The notes below the pieces were generated by a model. The model was not told the origin of the DNA, searched no databases, and worked only from the letters and a program-made list of their open reading frames with translations. 47,724 bases of DNA from an uncultured Prevotellaceae bacterium (GTDB lineage Bacteria > Bacteroidota > Bacteroidia > Bacteroidales > Muribaculaceae), in contig CAMJXD010000010.1 of the NCBI GenBank assembly GCA_946409635.1, positions 1 to 47,724 of the forward strand, in the 5' to 3' direction. This document shows positions 1 to 9,400 of this stretch, one piece after another. How positions within the stretch are numbered: the first letter of the stretch is position 1; each line of letters begins with the position of its first letter. The translations under genes and the position numbers were made by a program.

Positions 1-207
1 GAGATGGCCGCTATCAAGGACATCGACGTGGCCTTCCTGCCCTGCAACCTGCCCTTCACGATGACGCCCGAGCAGTGTGCCCACGCCGCCACGATGGTCG
101 GGCCCACCGTGCTCTTCCCCTACCACTACGGCCAGACCGACATCCAGCAGGTGGTCAAGCTCCTCGAGGGCAGCGGCATCGACGTCCGCATCAGGGATTA
201 CCAGTAA
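1..207 (+). CDS. Metallo-beta-lactamase-fold hydrolase, C-terminal fragment
   Basis: The gene enters from the left edge, so only its last 68 codons are visible (stop TAA at 205-207). The fragment carries the end of the MBL fold, with a segment reading LPFTMTPEQ, then VLFPYHYGQTD, where the late histidine typical of the UlaG-like / UPF0173 group of MBL hydrolases sits. The upstream HxHxDH zinc motif is outside the window, so the enzyme class cannot be fixed and no substrate can be given. It converges on the susD-like gene on the minus strand; a strong hairpin lies between them. The fold is fairly secure, the specific function is not. Confidence 0.65.
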   Translation, partial: EMAAIKDIDVAFLPCNLPFTMTPEQCAHAATMVGPTVLFPYHYGQTDIQQVVKLLEGSGIDVRIRDYQ

Positions 208-208
208 C

Positions 209-253
209 CTAGAGAATCTAGATAGTCTAGAAAATCTAGAGCATCTAGAAAAA
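209..253. repeat. Five-copy 9-bp tandem repeat CTAGAnnnT
   Basis: CTAGA recurs with exact 9-bp periodicity at 209, 218, 227, 236 and 245. The units read CTAGAGAAT, CTAGATAGT, CTAGAAAAT, CTAGAGCAT and CTAGAAAAA. The array starts just after the stop codon of the hydrolase and runs into the A-tract of the adjacent terminator hairpin. It is non-coding by position. Its function is unknown. Confidence 0.8.
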
Positions 254-293
254 AAAACACTGCCGCCGCGACTGTTGAGAGTCGCGGCGGCAG
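249..293 (-). terminator. Intrinsic terminator of the left SusC/SusD operon
   Basis: A perfect 14-bp stem, CTGCCGCCGCGACT at 260-273 paired with 280-293, has a 6-nt loop and an A-tract on its left (249-257). Read on the minus strand this is a GC-rich hairpin followed by a run of U, a textbook Rho-independent terminator about 43 nt after the susD-like stop codon. It may also stop the converging hydrolase transcript, but no T-run follows it on the plus strand. Confidence 0.85.
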
Positions 294-335
294 CCGTTGT
301 TATAGAGACCCATTCAAGGGCCTATGGTCAAGTGA

Positions 336-2057
336 TTACCAACCGGGGTTCTGGCCAATCTCGGGATTCAGGTTGCGCTGATCGTCGGGAATGGGGAACA
401 GGTTATACTTGGGATCCCACTGGCGGGGAGCACCGTTGTTGCGGCAGTTGATGTAACCATCGGCATCGATGTCGACGTCGCTGATCTTCACACCCTGGGC
501 ATCAAATCCGGCAACATATGCACCACGGCACAGGTCAGGATTCTTGTCGGTGTCGAGCAGCGAGAGCTGGTTCCAACGCAGCAGCGAGTAGTAACGGTCG
601 TTCATGCAGTACATCATCTCGACGCGGCGCTCACGGCGAACCTCCCAGATGATGTTGCTCACGCCCATGTTGTTGGCGGGATCAGCCTCGACAGCGGTGG
701 TCATGTGGGGCATGCCCACGCGGTCACGCAGCAGGTTGATCGACTTGTCCAGGTCGTTCTGGCTGATGTTACCCAGCTCGGCGCAAGCCTCGGCATAGTT
801 CAGCAGGATCTCGGCATACCAGAAGATGGGAGCGTCGGTCCAGTTACCATAGGTGCTCTGACGGTTGGTGTTGTCGATCAGGTTGGTATCGAACAGATAT
901 ACACCATAGCCCGTCGAAGCCGTGGACTGGGCACCGCCAAAGCGGGCATAACCGCAGCCGGGGAATTGCAGGATGTGGTCAACCTGGGCGCTCAGGCGCG
1001 GGTCGCGGTTGGCCAGCACGTTGCTGATGTCGATGTAGTGAGCCTCGCCCAGGCCCGAGTTGTCGTCGAGGACAACAACAGTACCGTGGTCACTCTTGTT
1101 CAGGCTGGTGGTAGCCAGGGGCTTACCATCCTTGAACAGGTAGCTGTCGAAGGCATCCTTGGTCATACCGTTCACCTGGGTAGAACCGCAGGTGTAGTCG
1201 ATAGTACCGTGAGCAAAGGTGCTCTGGATGTACTTCTTGTACATGATCATCTCGTTGTTACCGGCCAGGTCAAGCGAGTTGAAGTTAGCCTGGTAGTTGC
1301 TGTTGAGGCTGAAGTTGCCCGAGTTCATGATCTGCTCACAGGCGTTCTTGGCCTCGTTGAGGTAACGGTTGGCACGCTCGGTGTTCTTGGCCACATACTT
1401 GCTGTAGTCACCCTCATAGAGGCACACCTCGGCCTTCATGGCCAGAGCGACCCACTTGTTGAAAGCGGTGCGCGAGTTGGCATTGTCAGTGATGTTCTGG
1501 CAAGCGAAGTTCAGGTCCTCAAGCACCTTGTCCATCACGTCGTTGCGGGGCTGACGGGGACCATACAGAATCTCGGTGTCATTGGGGTCAAGCACCTTGT
1601 CCACCCAGTAGCAGTCGCCATAGGAGCGCACGAGCTTGTAGTGCTGCCATGCACGGTACAGGCGGCCGATACCCAGCCAGTTGTTCTTCTTGGCATCGCT
1701 CATCGAGGCAACGCCGGGAACAGCGGCAATCAGGGTGTTGGCACGGCGGATCTCAACATAGGGGGTGTTCCAGGCACCGGCGCTACCGGGCACATTCATG
1801 AACGTCCACTTGGTGATACCGGTCGAGGCCTGGTCGTCGTTCAGGGTGTTGAAGTAGTAGTCACCACTACCGCTACCATAACCGGCAAAGGTGTTGTAGA
1901 AGTAGTTGGCAAACAGCTGGACGTTGGTCTCGCTGGTGAAATAGTTGTCCTTGGTGAACTGATCGTAGGGCTCAGTGTCGAGAATATCGCTGCACGATGC
2001 GAACGACAGCATGACAACGCCCATACCAGCCAGTATAATTGATTTGAAAAGTTTCAT
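336..2057 (-). CDS. SusD/RagB-family outer-membrane lipoprotein (pair 1)
   Basis: This 573-residue protein has a lipoprotein signal (MKLFKSIILAG, then the lipobox LSFASC), so it should be lipidated at Cys22 and exported to the cell surface. The body has the usual SusD layout: an N-terminal helical part (SDILDTEPYDQFT, DNYFTSETNV), TPR-like helices in the middle, and the C-terminal SusD/RagB region with EILLNYAEACAELGN, EVRRERRVEMM and NLFPIPDDQRNLNPEIGQNPGW, all family hallmarks. SusD proteins form the lid over the SusC channel and capture ligand. It lies 102 nt downstream of its susC partner. Its first nine codons and the spacer before it are nearly identical to those of the pair-2 susD, while the rest of the protein belongs to a different subfamily. 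The ligand is unknown. Confidence 0.95.
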   Translation of the reverse strand: MKLFKSIILAGMGVVMLSFASCSDILDTEPYDQFTKDNYFTSETNVQLFANYFYNTFAGYGSGSGDYYFNTLNDDQASTGITKWTFMNVPGSAGAWNTPYVEIRRANTLIAAVPGVASMSDAKKNNWLGIGRLYRAWQHYKLVRSYGDCYWVDKVLDPNDTEILYGPRQPRNDVMDKVLEDLNFACQNITDNANSRTAFNKWVALAMKAEVCLYEGDYSKYVAKNTERANRYLNEAKNACEQIMNSGNFSLNSNYQANFNSLDLAGNNEMIMYKKYIQSTFAHGTIDYTCGSTQVNGMTKDAFDSYLFKDGKPLATTSLNKSDHGTVVVLDDNSGLGEAHYIDISNVLANRDPRLSAQVDHILQFPGCGYARFGGAQSTASTGYGVYLFDTNLIDNTNRQSTYGNWTDAPIFWYAEILLNYAEACAELGNISQNDLDKSINLLRDRVGMPHMTTAVEADPANNMGVSNIIWEVRRERRVEMMYCMNDRYYSLLRWNQLSLLDTDKNPDLCRGAYVAGFDAQGVKISDVDIDADGYINCRNNGAPRQWDPKYNLFPIPDDQRNLNPEIGQNPGW

Positions 2058-2480
2058 AATTATATCTGTTTTAGTTTTCAGTTCTCAGTTTTTCAGTTTT
2101 CAGTTGATTGCGGATGCCGCTGACAACTGACGACCGATAACTGACAACTTGATTGATAATTACTTCACGATAATCTCACAGATAGAAACACGGTTCCAGC
2201 TCAGTTCATCAAACATGTTGCTGATGCCCTGGCCCTGGGCGTTGATGCGCTTGGCATCGATACCATACTTCTTAACGAGCATATCCTTCACGCTGGCGGC
2301 ACGGCCGTTGGCGAGCTGGATGTTGTGGTCGGCAGGACCGTCCTTCGAGGCATAGCCATTGATGGTGCAGGTAGCCTCGGGATGGCTCTTCATGTAGGCG
2401 GCGATGCGCTCCACGTTGGGCTGCTGGTCGGCGCTCACGGCGGTCTTGTTCACGGGGAAGTGAACCAGGATGGTCATGTA
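2031..2480 (-). repeat. Inverted homology block, copy A (susC 3' end to susD start)
   Basis: This block covers the OmpA-coding 3' end of the left susC, the ~103-nt spacer and the first nine codons of the left susD. It matches 9800-10249 in inverted orientation. The last 38 nt up to position 2031 are identical, and around the susC stop I count about four differences in roughly 100 nt. The spacer itself is made of short repeats (GTTGTCAGTT and AACTGAAAACTGA types). Identity stops abruptly at codon 9/10 of susD. The inner boundary inside the OmpA coding region is gradual and only approximate. Confidence 0.85.
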
Positions 2481-5400
2481 CTGCAACGACTTGTCAATCA
2501 TGCCGCTCTTGCTCTTCTGGCAGTCGTTGAGGTCACGCTGCAGCTGGGCGTTGCGGTTGTTGGCAGCATTGAGCTGGTTCTGCAGTTCGGCGATGCGGGC
2601 GTTGGCTGCATTCTCGGCATCAGCCAGCTGAGCGCGCAGGTCGTTGATCTGGGCATTCAGGGCGCTGTTGTCAACGGGAGCAGCAACGGCACTGTGACCG
2701 CTGGCGCCGAAGGTCAGCTGCAGACCCACACTGTAGGTGCGCATGATGGGCTCGGTACGACCCCAAACGGCGTTGCCATAGCTACCCACACCATGGTTGA
2801 TCTCGGGATCGAGACCGGTACCGTTGCTGTGGTTGATGATGTCAAACAGGTTGTCGGTCGAAGCATAGATGCGCAGCTTCTCGATCAGGGCCTTGCGGGT
2901 GATGTGCTGCGGCAGCGTGTAACCCAGGGTGATGTTCTTCATGCGCAGGTAGCTCATGTTCACCAGATACTTGCTCTGGGGATAGAAGTTGAACTTACCC
3001 AGGTCAAGGATGTCGCTCGAGGCGGTACCACGGCCGGCACCACCACCCCACATGCGGGGGAAGTCGGCATTCTGGTCGATCTTGCCAGCGGCATAGTCGG
3101 CCTCGGTGATATAGCTGGTCTGGTTGTCATAGATAGCGTCGGCACCACGCATGAACGGCATCACGAATGCCGACTGCGTCCACATGTCGCGCTTGCCCAC
3201 ACCCTGCAGGTAGAAGTCAACGTCAAAGCCCTTCCAGGCAGCGCCCAGGCGCAGTGAGTACTGGTAGCGCGGGGTGAAGTTACCGATGCGCTTCAGGTCA
3301 CCGTGGTCCTCGGGAGTACCCTTACCCCAGTCAATCACGCCGTCATTGTTCAGGTCCTTGAACTTGATGTCACCAGGGCCGTAAACAAAGCCGTTGGACT
3401 CAAGCAACTTCTGGCTGGCAACACCCTGCTTGTAGGTGCCGTCGCTGTTGAAGTCGTTGAAGTCAAAGTAGCGGTCGGTCTCAAAGCCCCAGATCTCGCC
3501 ATACTCCTTGCCAGAGTAGTTGGTGTTGATCATGTTGTTGCTGTCCCACTTGGTGATCTTGGTCTTGTAGTCGCTCACGATAGCGGTAGCATAGAAATCA
3601 ACATTGCCAAAGCGGTTGCGGTAGTCAACCGAGACTTCCCAACCACGGGTGCGCATATCACCGGCGTTCTCCCAGGCAGCGCTTGCTCCGATAACCGAGG
3701 GCAGAGCCTTGCCAGGAGCCAGCATGTCCTTGTTCTCGCGCTGATACCAGTCGGCGGTAACGTTCAGGTGGCCGTTGAAGAAGGCCAGGTCAAGACCCAC
3801 GTTCAGGGTATGGATCTTCTCCCAGGTCAGAGACTCAGAAACCATCTTGGGAGCACCAAAGTAGTCATACTTCGAGTTGCCGGTACCAATCCAGTTCACA
3901 CCGTTGGTCACCTTGCCCATGGTCTCGAGGAACATGTACTGGCCCACCTCCTGGTTACCGATCATACCATAAGATGCACGGATCTTGGCATTGCTGATGG
4001 TGTTCTTGATAGGAGCCCAGAAGGCTTCCTCGCTGATGCGATAACCAATCGATGCCGAGGGGAAGAACGCCCACTGATCCTTCTTGGGGAACTTGCTCGA
4101 GCCGTCGTAGCGACCGTTCAACTCGATCAGGTAGATACCCTTGTAGTCATAGTTGATGCGGCCAAAGAAGCCTGCCGAGCCCCAGTGGTCGTGACGGTGG
4201 CTGTAGCTGTAGTCCTCGTTGGTCAGAGCCAGCTCAGGCATGTTCAGGTCCTGAAGGCCGTGACGCTCGTAGTACAGGTACTCATAGTCATACTTGTCCA
4301 CATTGGCACCCAACTTCAGGTTGAAGTTGTGGGCATCCTTGATCGACTTGTGGAAGTCGAAGTAGCCGTTGGCCACGTGGTTATGAGCTACGCTGCGGTC
4401 GGTCTCGATAAAGGTCGAGCCCGTGATGTCCACGGGACGCTGGGGATTCAGACCCCACGTGTTATACACAACCGAGGGAAGGCCGATGCCCTTGTAGCGA
4501 GTGTTGCGCTGGATAAAGGTGTAGTCGGCATTGAACGTCAGGCCACGGCCAAAGTCGATCTTGGCAAATGCGCCCAGGCTCATGTTGTTCATCTTATAGT
4601 AGCAGTCACCACCGGTGTTGCGGCCACCAATCATGGTGCGGGCGTCATACTTCTCACCGTCCTCGGGGTTCACAAAGTAGCCGTAGGGGCCGAAGAACGA
4701 ACCCCAGCGCCACAGGTACTGATAGGTACCGGCACCGCGCTTGTAGGGGGTCTCAAAGGTACGGTCCACATAGCTGATGCGAGTGCCCAGCTCCAACCAG
4801 TCGGTAGCGCGTACCGACACGTTAGAGGTAACGTTGTACTTGCGGAACTTGTCGGGGTTGAAGTTCATCAGCGACTTCTTCTGGTTGTAACCAACCGAGG
4901 TGTAGAAGTTGATGCGGCCCGAGTTGCCGGTTACACTCAGGTTATGGCTCTGCGAGGGAGCATGGTTGTTGAACATGATGCCGGGCACGTCCCAGTTGGC
5001 ATAGTAACCGTTCTCATCATAGTCGTCACCATAGATCATCTCACGATACTTGTCCTTGATGTCGCCATGCTTCTTGATCCAGTTGTTCATACCGTTCTGG
5101 AAAGCCTCACTGTCCAGGTACATACCGAAGAGCTCCGAGGCTACGCCCATGCGCTTGTTCACGTCGTTGAGCGCTGCCACCTGGGTGGGAACGTTGGGAT
5201 AGTCGGGCAGCGTGGTTGCCTGGCTCCAAGCGAAGTTGTTGTTGTAGCTCACCCTCACGTTGTCCTTGACGTGGGCAGTCTTGGTGGTGATCAGAACGAC
5301 ACCAAAGGCTGCACGCGTACCGTAGATCGAGGTCGAGGCAGCATCCTTCAGGACACTGATGTTCTCGATATCGGCGGGGTTGAGGTCGCCCAGAGACTCA

Positions 5401-5996
5401 ACGGGCACACCGTCAACGATGTACAACGGGTTGGAAATACCACTGTTGGACAGCGTACCGATGCCGCGGATCACGATCGAGGGATCGGCACTGATGTCAC
5501 CATTGGAATTCAAGATCGTCAAGCCGGGAACAGTTCCCTGCAGTGACTTACGGACGTCGGTCTCAGACTTGGAACCGAGCACCTTGTCAACGTCCACGGT
5601 GCTCACGGCGCCGGTCAGGTTGGCCTTGCGCTGTGTACCGTAACCAACGACTACGACCTCATCGAGCTTGGCGTTGTCCTCGGCCAGGACCACGCGCATG
5701 CCATTGGTGGCACGCAGCTCCTGAGTCTTGTAGCCGATAAACGAAATCTGAAGCTTAGCGTTGGGGCTAGCCTTGAACGAGAAGTTACCGTCCACATCGG
5801 TCGATGTGCCACGGGTCGTTCCTACCTCGACAATGCTGGCGCCGATGACGGGTTCTCCCTGCTCATCGACAACGCGGCCTGTCACAATGCCGGTGGCGGC
5901 ATTGGCCGTCACCTGGGGCGCAGGTGTAGCTTGTGCCTGGTAACCAGTACCGCACAGCATCATCAATGCGCCCAAAAGAGCTAAATGTCTTTTCAT
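2160..5996 (-). CDS. SusC/RagA-family TonB-dependent transporter fused to coiled coil and OmpA domain (pair 1)
   Basis: The protein has 1278 residues, counted from ATG at 5996; an in-frame GTG six bases upstream is less likely. The order is: signal peptide (1-23), CarboxypepD-regulatory-like domain (TGRVVDEQGEPVIGASI, about 36-113), TonB box DEVVVVGYG, plug domain with NPLYIVDGVPV and the SusC signature DIENISVLKDAASTSIYG, and a 22-stranded barrel ending YSVGLQLTFG near residue 1097. The family normally stops there. This one continues with a hydrophilic linker, a heptad-rich coil (NAQINDLRAQLADAEN onward, about 1110-1160) and an OmpA-like domain (about 1167-1278; NGYASKDG, NIQLANGRAASV, SWNRVSICEIIV). 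Since the last barrel strand ends on the periplasmic side, the extension should be periplasmic and able to bind peptidoglycan. It heads the operon with susD 102 nt downstream. The cargo is unknown. Confidence 0.95.
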   Translation of the reverse strand: MKRHLALLGALMMLCGTGYQAQATPAPQVTANAATGIVTGRVVDEQGEPVIGASIVEVGTTRGTSTDVDGNFSFKASPNAKLQISFIGYKTQELRATNGMRVVLAEDNAKLDEVVVVGYGTQRKANLTGAVSTVDVDKVLGSKSETDVRKSLQGTVPGLTILNSNGDISADPSIVIRGIGTLSNSGISNPLYIVDGVPVESLGDLNPADIENISVLKDAASTSIYGTRAAFGVVLITTKTAHVKDNVRVSYNNNFAWSQATTLPDYPNVPTQVAALNDVNKRMGVASELFGMYLDSEAFQNGMNNWIKKHGDIKDKYREMIYGDDYDENGYYANWDVPGIMFNNHAPSQSHNLSVTGNSGRINFYTSVGYNQKKSLMNFNPDKFRKYNVTSNVSVRATDWLELGTRISYVDRTFETPYKRGAGTYQYLWRWGSFFGPYGYFVNPEDGEKYDARTMIGGRNTGGDCYYKMNNMSLGAFAKIDFGRGLTFNADYTFIQRNTRYKGIGLPSVVYNTWGLNPQRPVDITGSTFIETDRSVAHNHVANGYFDFHKSIKDAHNFNLKLGANVDKYDYEYLYYERHGLQDLNMPELALTNEDYSYSHRHDHWGSAGFFGRINYDYKGIYLIELNGRYDGSSKFPKKDQWAFFPSASIGYRISEEAFWAPIKNTISNAKIRASYGMIGNQEVGQYMFLETMGKVTNGVNWIGTGNSKYDYFGAPKMVSESLTWEKIHTLNVGLDLAFFNGHLNVTADWYQRENKDMLAPGKALPSVIGASAAWENAGDMRTRGWEVSVDYRNRFGNVDFYATAIVSDYKTKITKWDSNNMINTNYSGKEYGEIWGFETDRYFDFNDFNSDGTYKQGVASQKLLESNGFVYGPGDIKFKDLNNDGVIDWGKGTPEDHGDLKRIGNFTPRYQYSLRLGAAWKGFDVDFYLQGVGKRDMWTQSAFVMPFMRGADAIYDNQTSYITEADYAAGKIDQNADFPRMWGGGAGRGTASSDILDLGKFNFYPQSKYLVNMSYLRMKNITLGYTLPQHITRKALIEKLRIYASTDNLFDIINHSNGTGLDPEINHGVGSYGNAVWGRTEPIMRTYSVGLQLTFGASGHSAVAAPVDNSALNAQINDLRAQLADAENAANARIAELQNQLNAANNRNAQLQRDLNDCQKSKSGMIDKSLQYMTILVHFPVNKTAVSADQQPNVERIAAYMKSHPEATCTINGYASKDGPADHNIQLANGRAASVKDMLVKKYGIDAKRINAQGQGISNMFDELSWNRVSICEIIVK

Positions 5997-6055
5997 AAGC
6001 ACGTTTTAATTTGTTAATATTAAGTTGATAATTCCAATTAAATCTCTTTTGCCGC

Positions 6056-6075
6056 GGCGATAGTCTTGCATCGCC
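6056..6075 (-). other. Leader hairpin upstream of susC (pair 1)
   Basis: GGCGAT at 6056-6061 pairs with ATCGCC at 6070-6075 across an 8-nt loop. On the minus strand it lies inside the predicted 5' leader of the left susC, between the promoter (6121-6150) and the start codon (5996). On the plus strand TTTTT follows it, so it would resemble a weak terminator, but no plus-strand gene ends here. A role in leader control is only a guess. Confidence 0.4.
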
Positions 6076-6120
6076 TTTTTAATAATGAAGTGCAAAATTC
6101 TATATTTTTTTTTAAATCAC

Positions 6121-6150
6121 CAAAAATATGACAAAATTTTCAAATGCAAA
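6121..6150 (-). promoter_or_regulatory. Bacteroidota-type promoter for susC (pair 1)
   Basis: On the minus strand, TATTTTTG (6128-6121) matches the -7 box TAnnTTTG, and TTTG (6150-6147) lies 18 nt upstream as the -33 box. Transcription would start near 6114, giving a leader of about 118 nt. The gap 5997-6417 between the divergent susC genes is otherwise AT-rich. On the plus strand I found no clean TAnnTTTG; TTAATTTTTG at 6254-6263 has one extra spacer base. Confidence 0.5.
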
Positions 6151-6417
6151 TGTTAAAAACCACGAAAAAAAGTACGCAATTCGAAAAAAATTGGTACAAA
6201 AACATGTTTTTTGGCCAAATGCAGTCATTTTTTCAACATTTTTTTTGGTCAAGTTAATTTTTGTTTGCAAATTTGCCTTTTGAAAGTCAGTTTTTTACAT
6301 GATGGGCAGCAAAACTGTCATGTTCTAACAATTCACTTTCCTCCAAAATATAACCGCGAAACTAAATTAGATATTAACCATTTCATTAACTTCAAATCAA
6401 TTAAAAGCAAAGTGCGT

Positions 6418-9400
6418 ATGAAAAAACAATTAGCACTGCTCTGCACACTGGCGATAGCCATGGGTGTCCCTGCTGGACTGGCCCCGAGTCAGTCGAGCAC
6501 GGGATTTACGGCTGTTGCCCAGAGCAACCGAGTATCGGGCGTCGTCAAGGACGCCAACGGAGAGCCGATGATTGGCGTTAATGTGAGGGTAAAGGGCACT
6601 AATACGGGAACGACCACCGACATCGATGGCCGCTACTCGATTAAAGCCGACCCCAACCAGACGCTCTTGTTCTCCTTTGTGGGCTACGATGCGATGGAAG
6701 TTCCTGCATCTCAAGCCGGCAACGTAGTGATGGCCGAAGGCGCCAACACCCTGCAGGATGTAGTGGTGACGGCCGAGTTCGGTATGAAACGTGTAGCCCG
6801 CACGGTGGGTTCTTCGGTTCAGAACGTCAAGGCCCAGGACATCGTTGAGTCGGGCCGCACCGACTTTATCTCGGCCCTGCAAGGCCGTGTGTCGGGTATG
6901 AGTGTCGTTAGTTCGGGCGGTGCCCCGGGTGCTTCGACGACTGTCGTGCTGCGCAGCGCCACGTCGCTGAGCGGTAACAACCAGCCGCTGTATGTCATCG
7001 ACGGTATCCCCATGAACAACACCTCGTTCAACCCCACTACGGGTCTGGCTGCCGCCGATGGTGGTATCACTGGCCTGACGCCCCGCACAACTGACTACTC
7101 ATCGCGTGGTAACGACTTCAACCCCGAGGACATCGAGTCGATGACCGTCCTCAAGGGTGCCGCCGCCGCAGCTCTGTACGGTAGTGACGCATCTAACGGT
7201 GCCATCATCATCACCACCAAGAAAGGTCGCTCTGGCCGCGCTCGCGTGACTTACAGCAATCAGTTGACTTGGTCCAAGGCCTACGGCTGGCCCGAGATCC
7301 AGGACAAGTACATCAATGGTGCCTATGGTGCTGCCAACTTCTACTTCACGAGCCGCTACGGTTCGTTGTATGACCACTCACTGCCGTTCTATGACAACAC
7401 GGCTGCCGTGCTGCAGACTGGTTTCATGCACCGCCACAACCTGTCGATGGAGGCTGGTAACGACAAGATGTCGATTCGCGCCAGTGCATCGTTCTTTGAC
7501 CAGGACGGTGTCATCAAGACCACGGGTCTGACACGTACCAACCTGTCGCTGGCCGGACGCGCCGAGCTGACCAAGTGGTTAGCTATGGAAGGTAGCATGC
7601 AGTATGTCAACGCCAAGAACGACAAGGCCCTGCGTGGTACCAGTGGTCCTGTGCGTGCCAGCTACCGTTGGCCCAGCGTCGACGACATGAGCCAGTATCT
7701 GGCCGAGGACGGTGCCCACATGAAGTATCCTGCTTACTACACCGATACCGACCTCTTGAACCCGCTGTTCGGTTTGAACAAGAACCTGATGCACGATGAG
7801 ACCGACCGCATCATCAGCGCCTTCTCGTTGAACTTCACCCCCATCACTCACACCTACTTGCGCTTGCAGATGGGTTGGGACGTGAGCACCTCGACCTATG
7901 AGAACGGTGTTCACCCCTACTACACAACAAACGCTAACCAGAGCGTGGATGACAGCAACAACAGCGGTTCCTACCATATTACCAAGTATAACACCAACGA
8001 TCCCACGCTCAACGTGCTCGCTGGCTATAACAACAACTGGATGGACAACAAGTACTCGCTGGGCGTGCAGGTGGGTTACCATCAGCTTGAGAACGGCGTG
8101 ACCAGCTTGTCATCCTATGGTTACAACTTCAAGGTGATTGACTTCTACAGCATCAACAACTGTACCGAGAGCACCGTGACCAGCAAGAAGCGTTCCACCA
8201 AGCGCCGCGTGCAGGCTATCTCGGGTCAGTTGGAGCTGGGTTATAACAACATGATCTTCTTGACCGGCCGCTTCCGTAATGACTGGTCATCGACCCTGCC
8301 CAAGGACAACAACCACTACTTCTATCCCGCAGGTGAGCTTTCAATCGTGCTGAGCGAGATGAAGTTCATGAAGAACGTCGGCTTCATCAATTACCTGAAA
8401 CTGCGTGGCGCTGTCGCCCAGGTAGGTAAGGATGCTCCCGTGCTCTCGATTGATCCCGAGCTCGAACCCACTGGCCTGAGTGGTGGTGGTTACAAGTATG
8501 GCTACACTGGTCCTAACCGCAACCTCAAGCCCGAGATGACCACCTCCTATGAGGCTGGTGTTGAGGCCCGCTTCTGGAACGACCGCATCAATGCCGACTT
8601 CACCTGGTTCCGCACCCATTGCGCCGACCAGATTGTGACCGGCTTCCGCATGAGTTACGCTACCGGATTTGTGCTCAACAACATGAACGTGGGTACGTTT
8701 AACACCTGGGGCTGGGAAGGCCATGCCGACGTTGACGTAGTCCGCACCAAGGACATCCGCTGGAACATCGGCGTGAACGTGTCGCACACCAACAGTGAGG
8801 TCGTTTACCTGCCCGAAAACCTCAAGGAATTCTATAACGCTTACTCCTGGAACTCGGGTGGCATCCGCAACGGTGTGATGAAGGGTCATCCCATCAGCAC
8901 CGTGACCGGTCAGGCCTATGAGCGCAACGAGGCTGGCCAGATCCTGATCAACCCCACCACGGGTCTGCCCCGCGTTTCTAGCGACTGGAGCATCCTGGGT
9001 AACCGTGAGCCCAAGCTGCGCTTCGGTATCACCACCGCCCTGAGCGTGAAGAACTGGCGCCTGAGTGCTATGTTCCAGGGCCGTTACCATGCCGACGTTG
9101 TCAATGGTACCATGCGTGACATGTTGAGCACCGGTCTGAACTGGCTCTCGGTTGACATGCGCGAGAAGGGCTTCGTCGTGTTTGACGGCGTGCTCTATGA
9201 CGGCAAGCAGAATACCGACAATCCCACCAAGAACACCATCGCTGTCAACCTGGGCGAGTATGGTCAGTACACCTACACTGGTGGAGATGAGGACTGGATC
9301 CAGCACAAGATCAACTACATCCGCTGCCAGGAGCTGCGCCTTGCTTACATCATCCCGCACAACTGGTTGAGCAATGTGACCCGTGGCACCATCCAGAATG

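Noticed and set aside
705-2042. A 445-codon antisense frame over the left susD
   Set aside because: Shadow of susD; no start context, no domain, runs antisense to a clear lipoprotein gene.
3303-5546. A 747-codon antisense frame over the left susC
   Set aside because: Same shadow effect: low-complexity Val/Ala/His-rich product opposite a clear TonB-dependent receptor.
6211-6417. N-terminal extension of the right susC from 6211
   Set aside because: The 69 extra codons are AT-rich leader sequence and would bury a clear signal peptide that begins at 6418.
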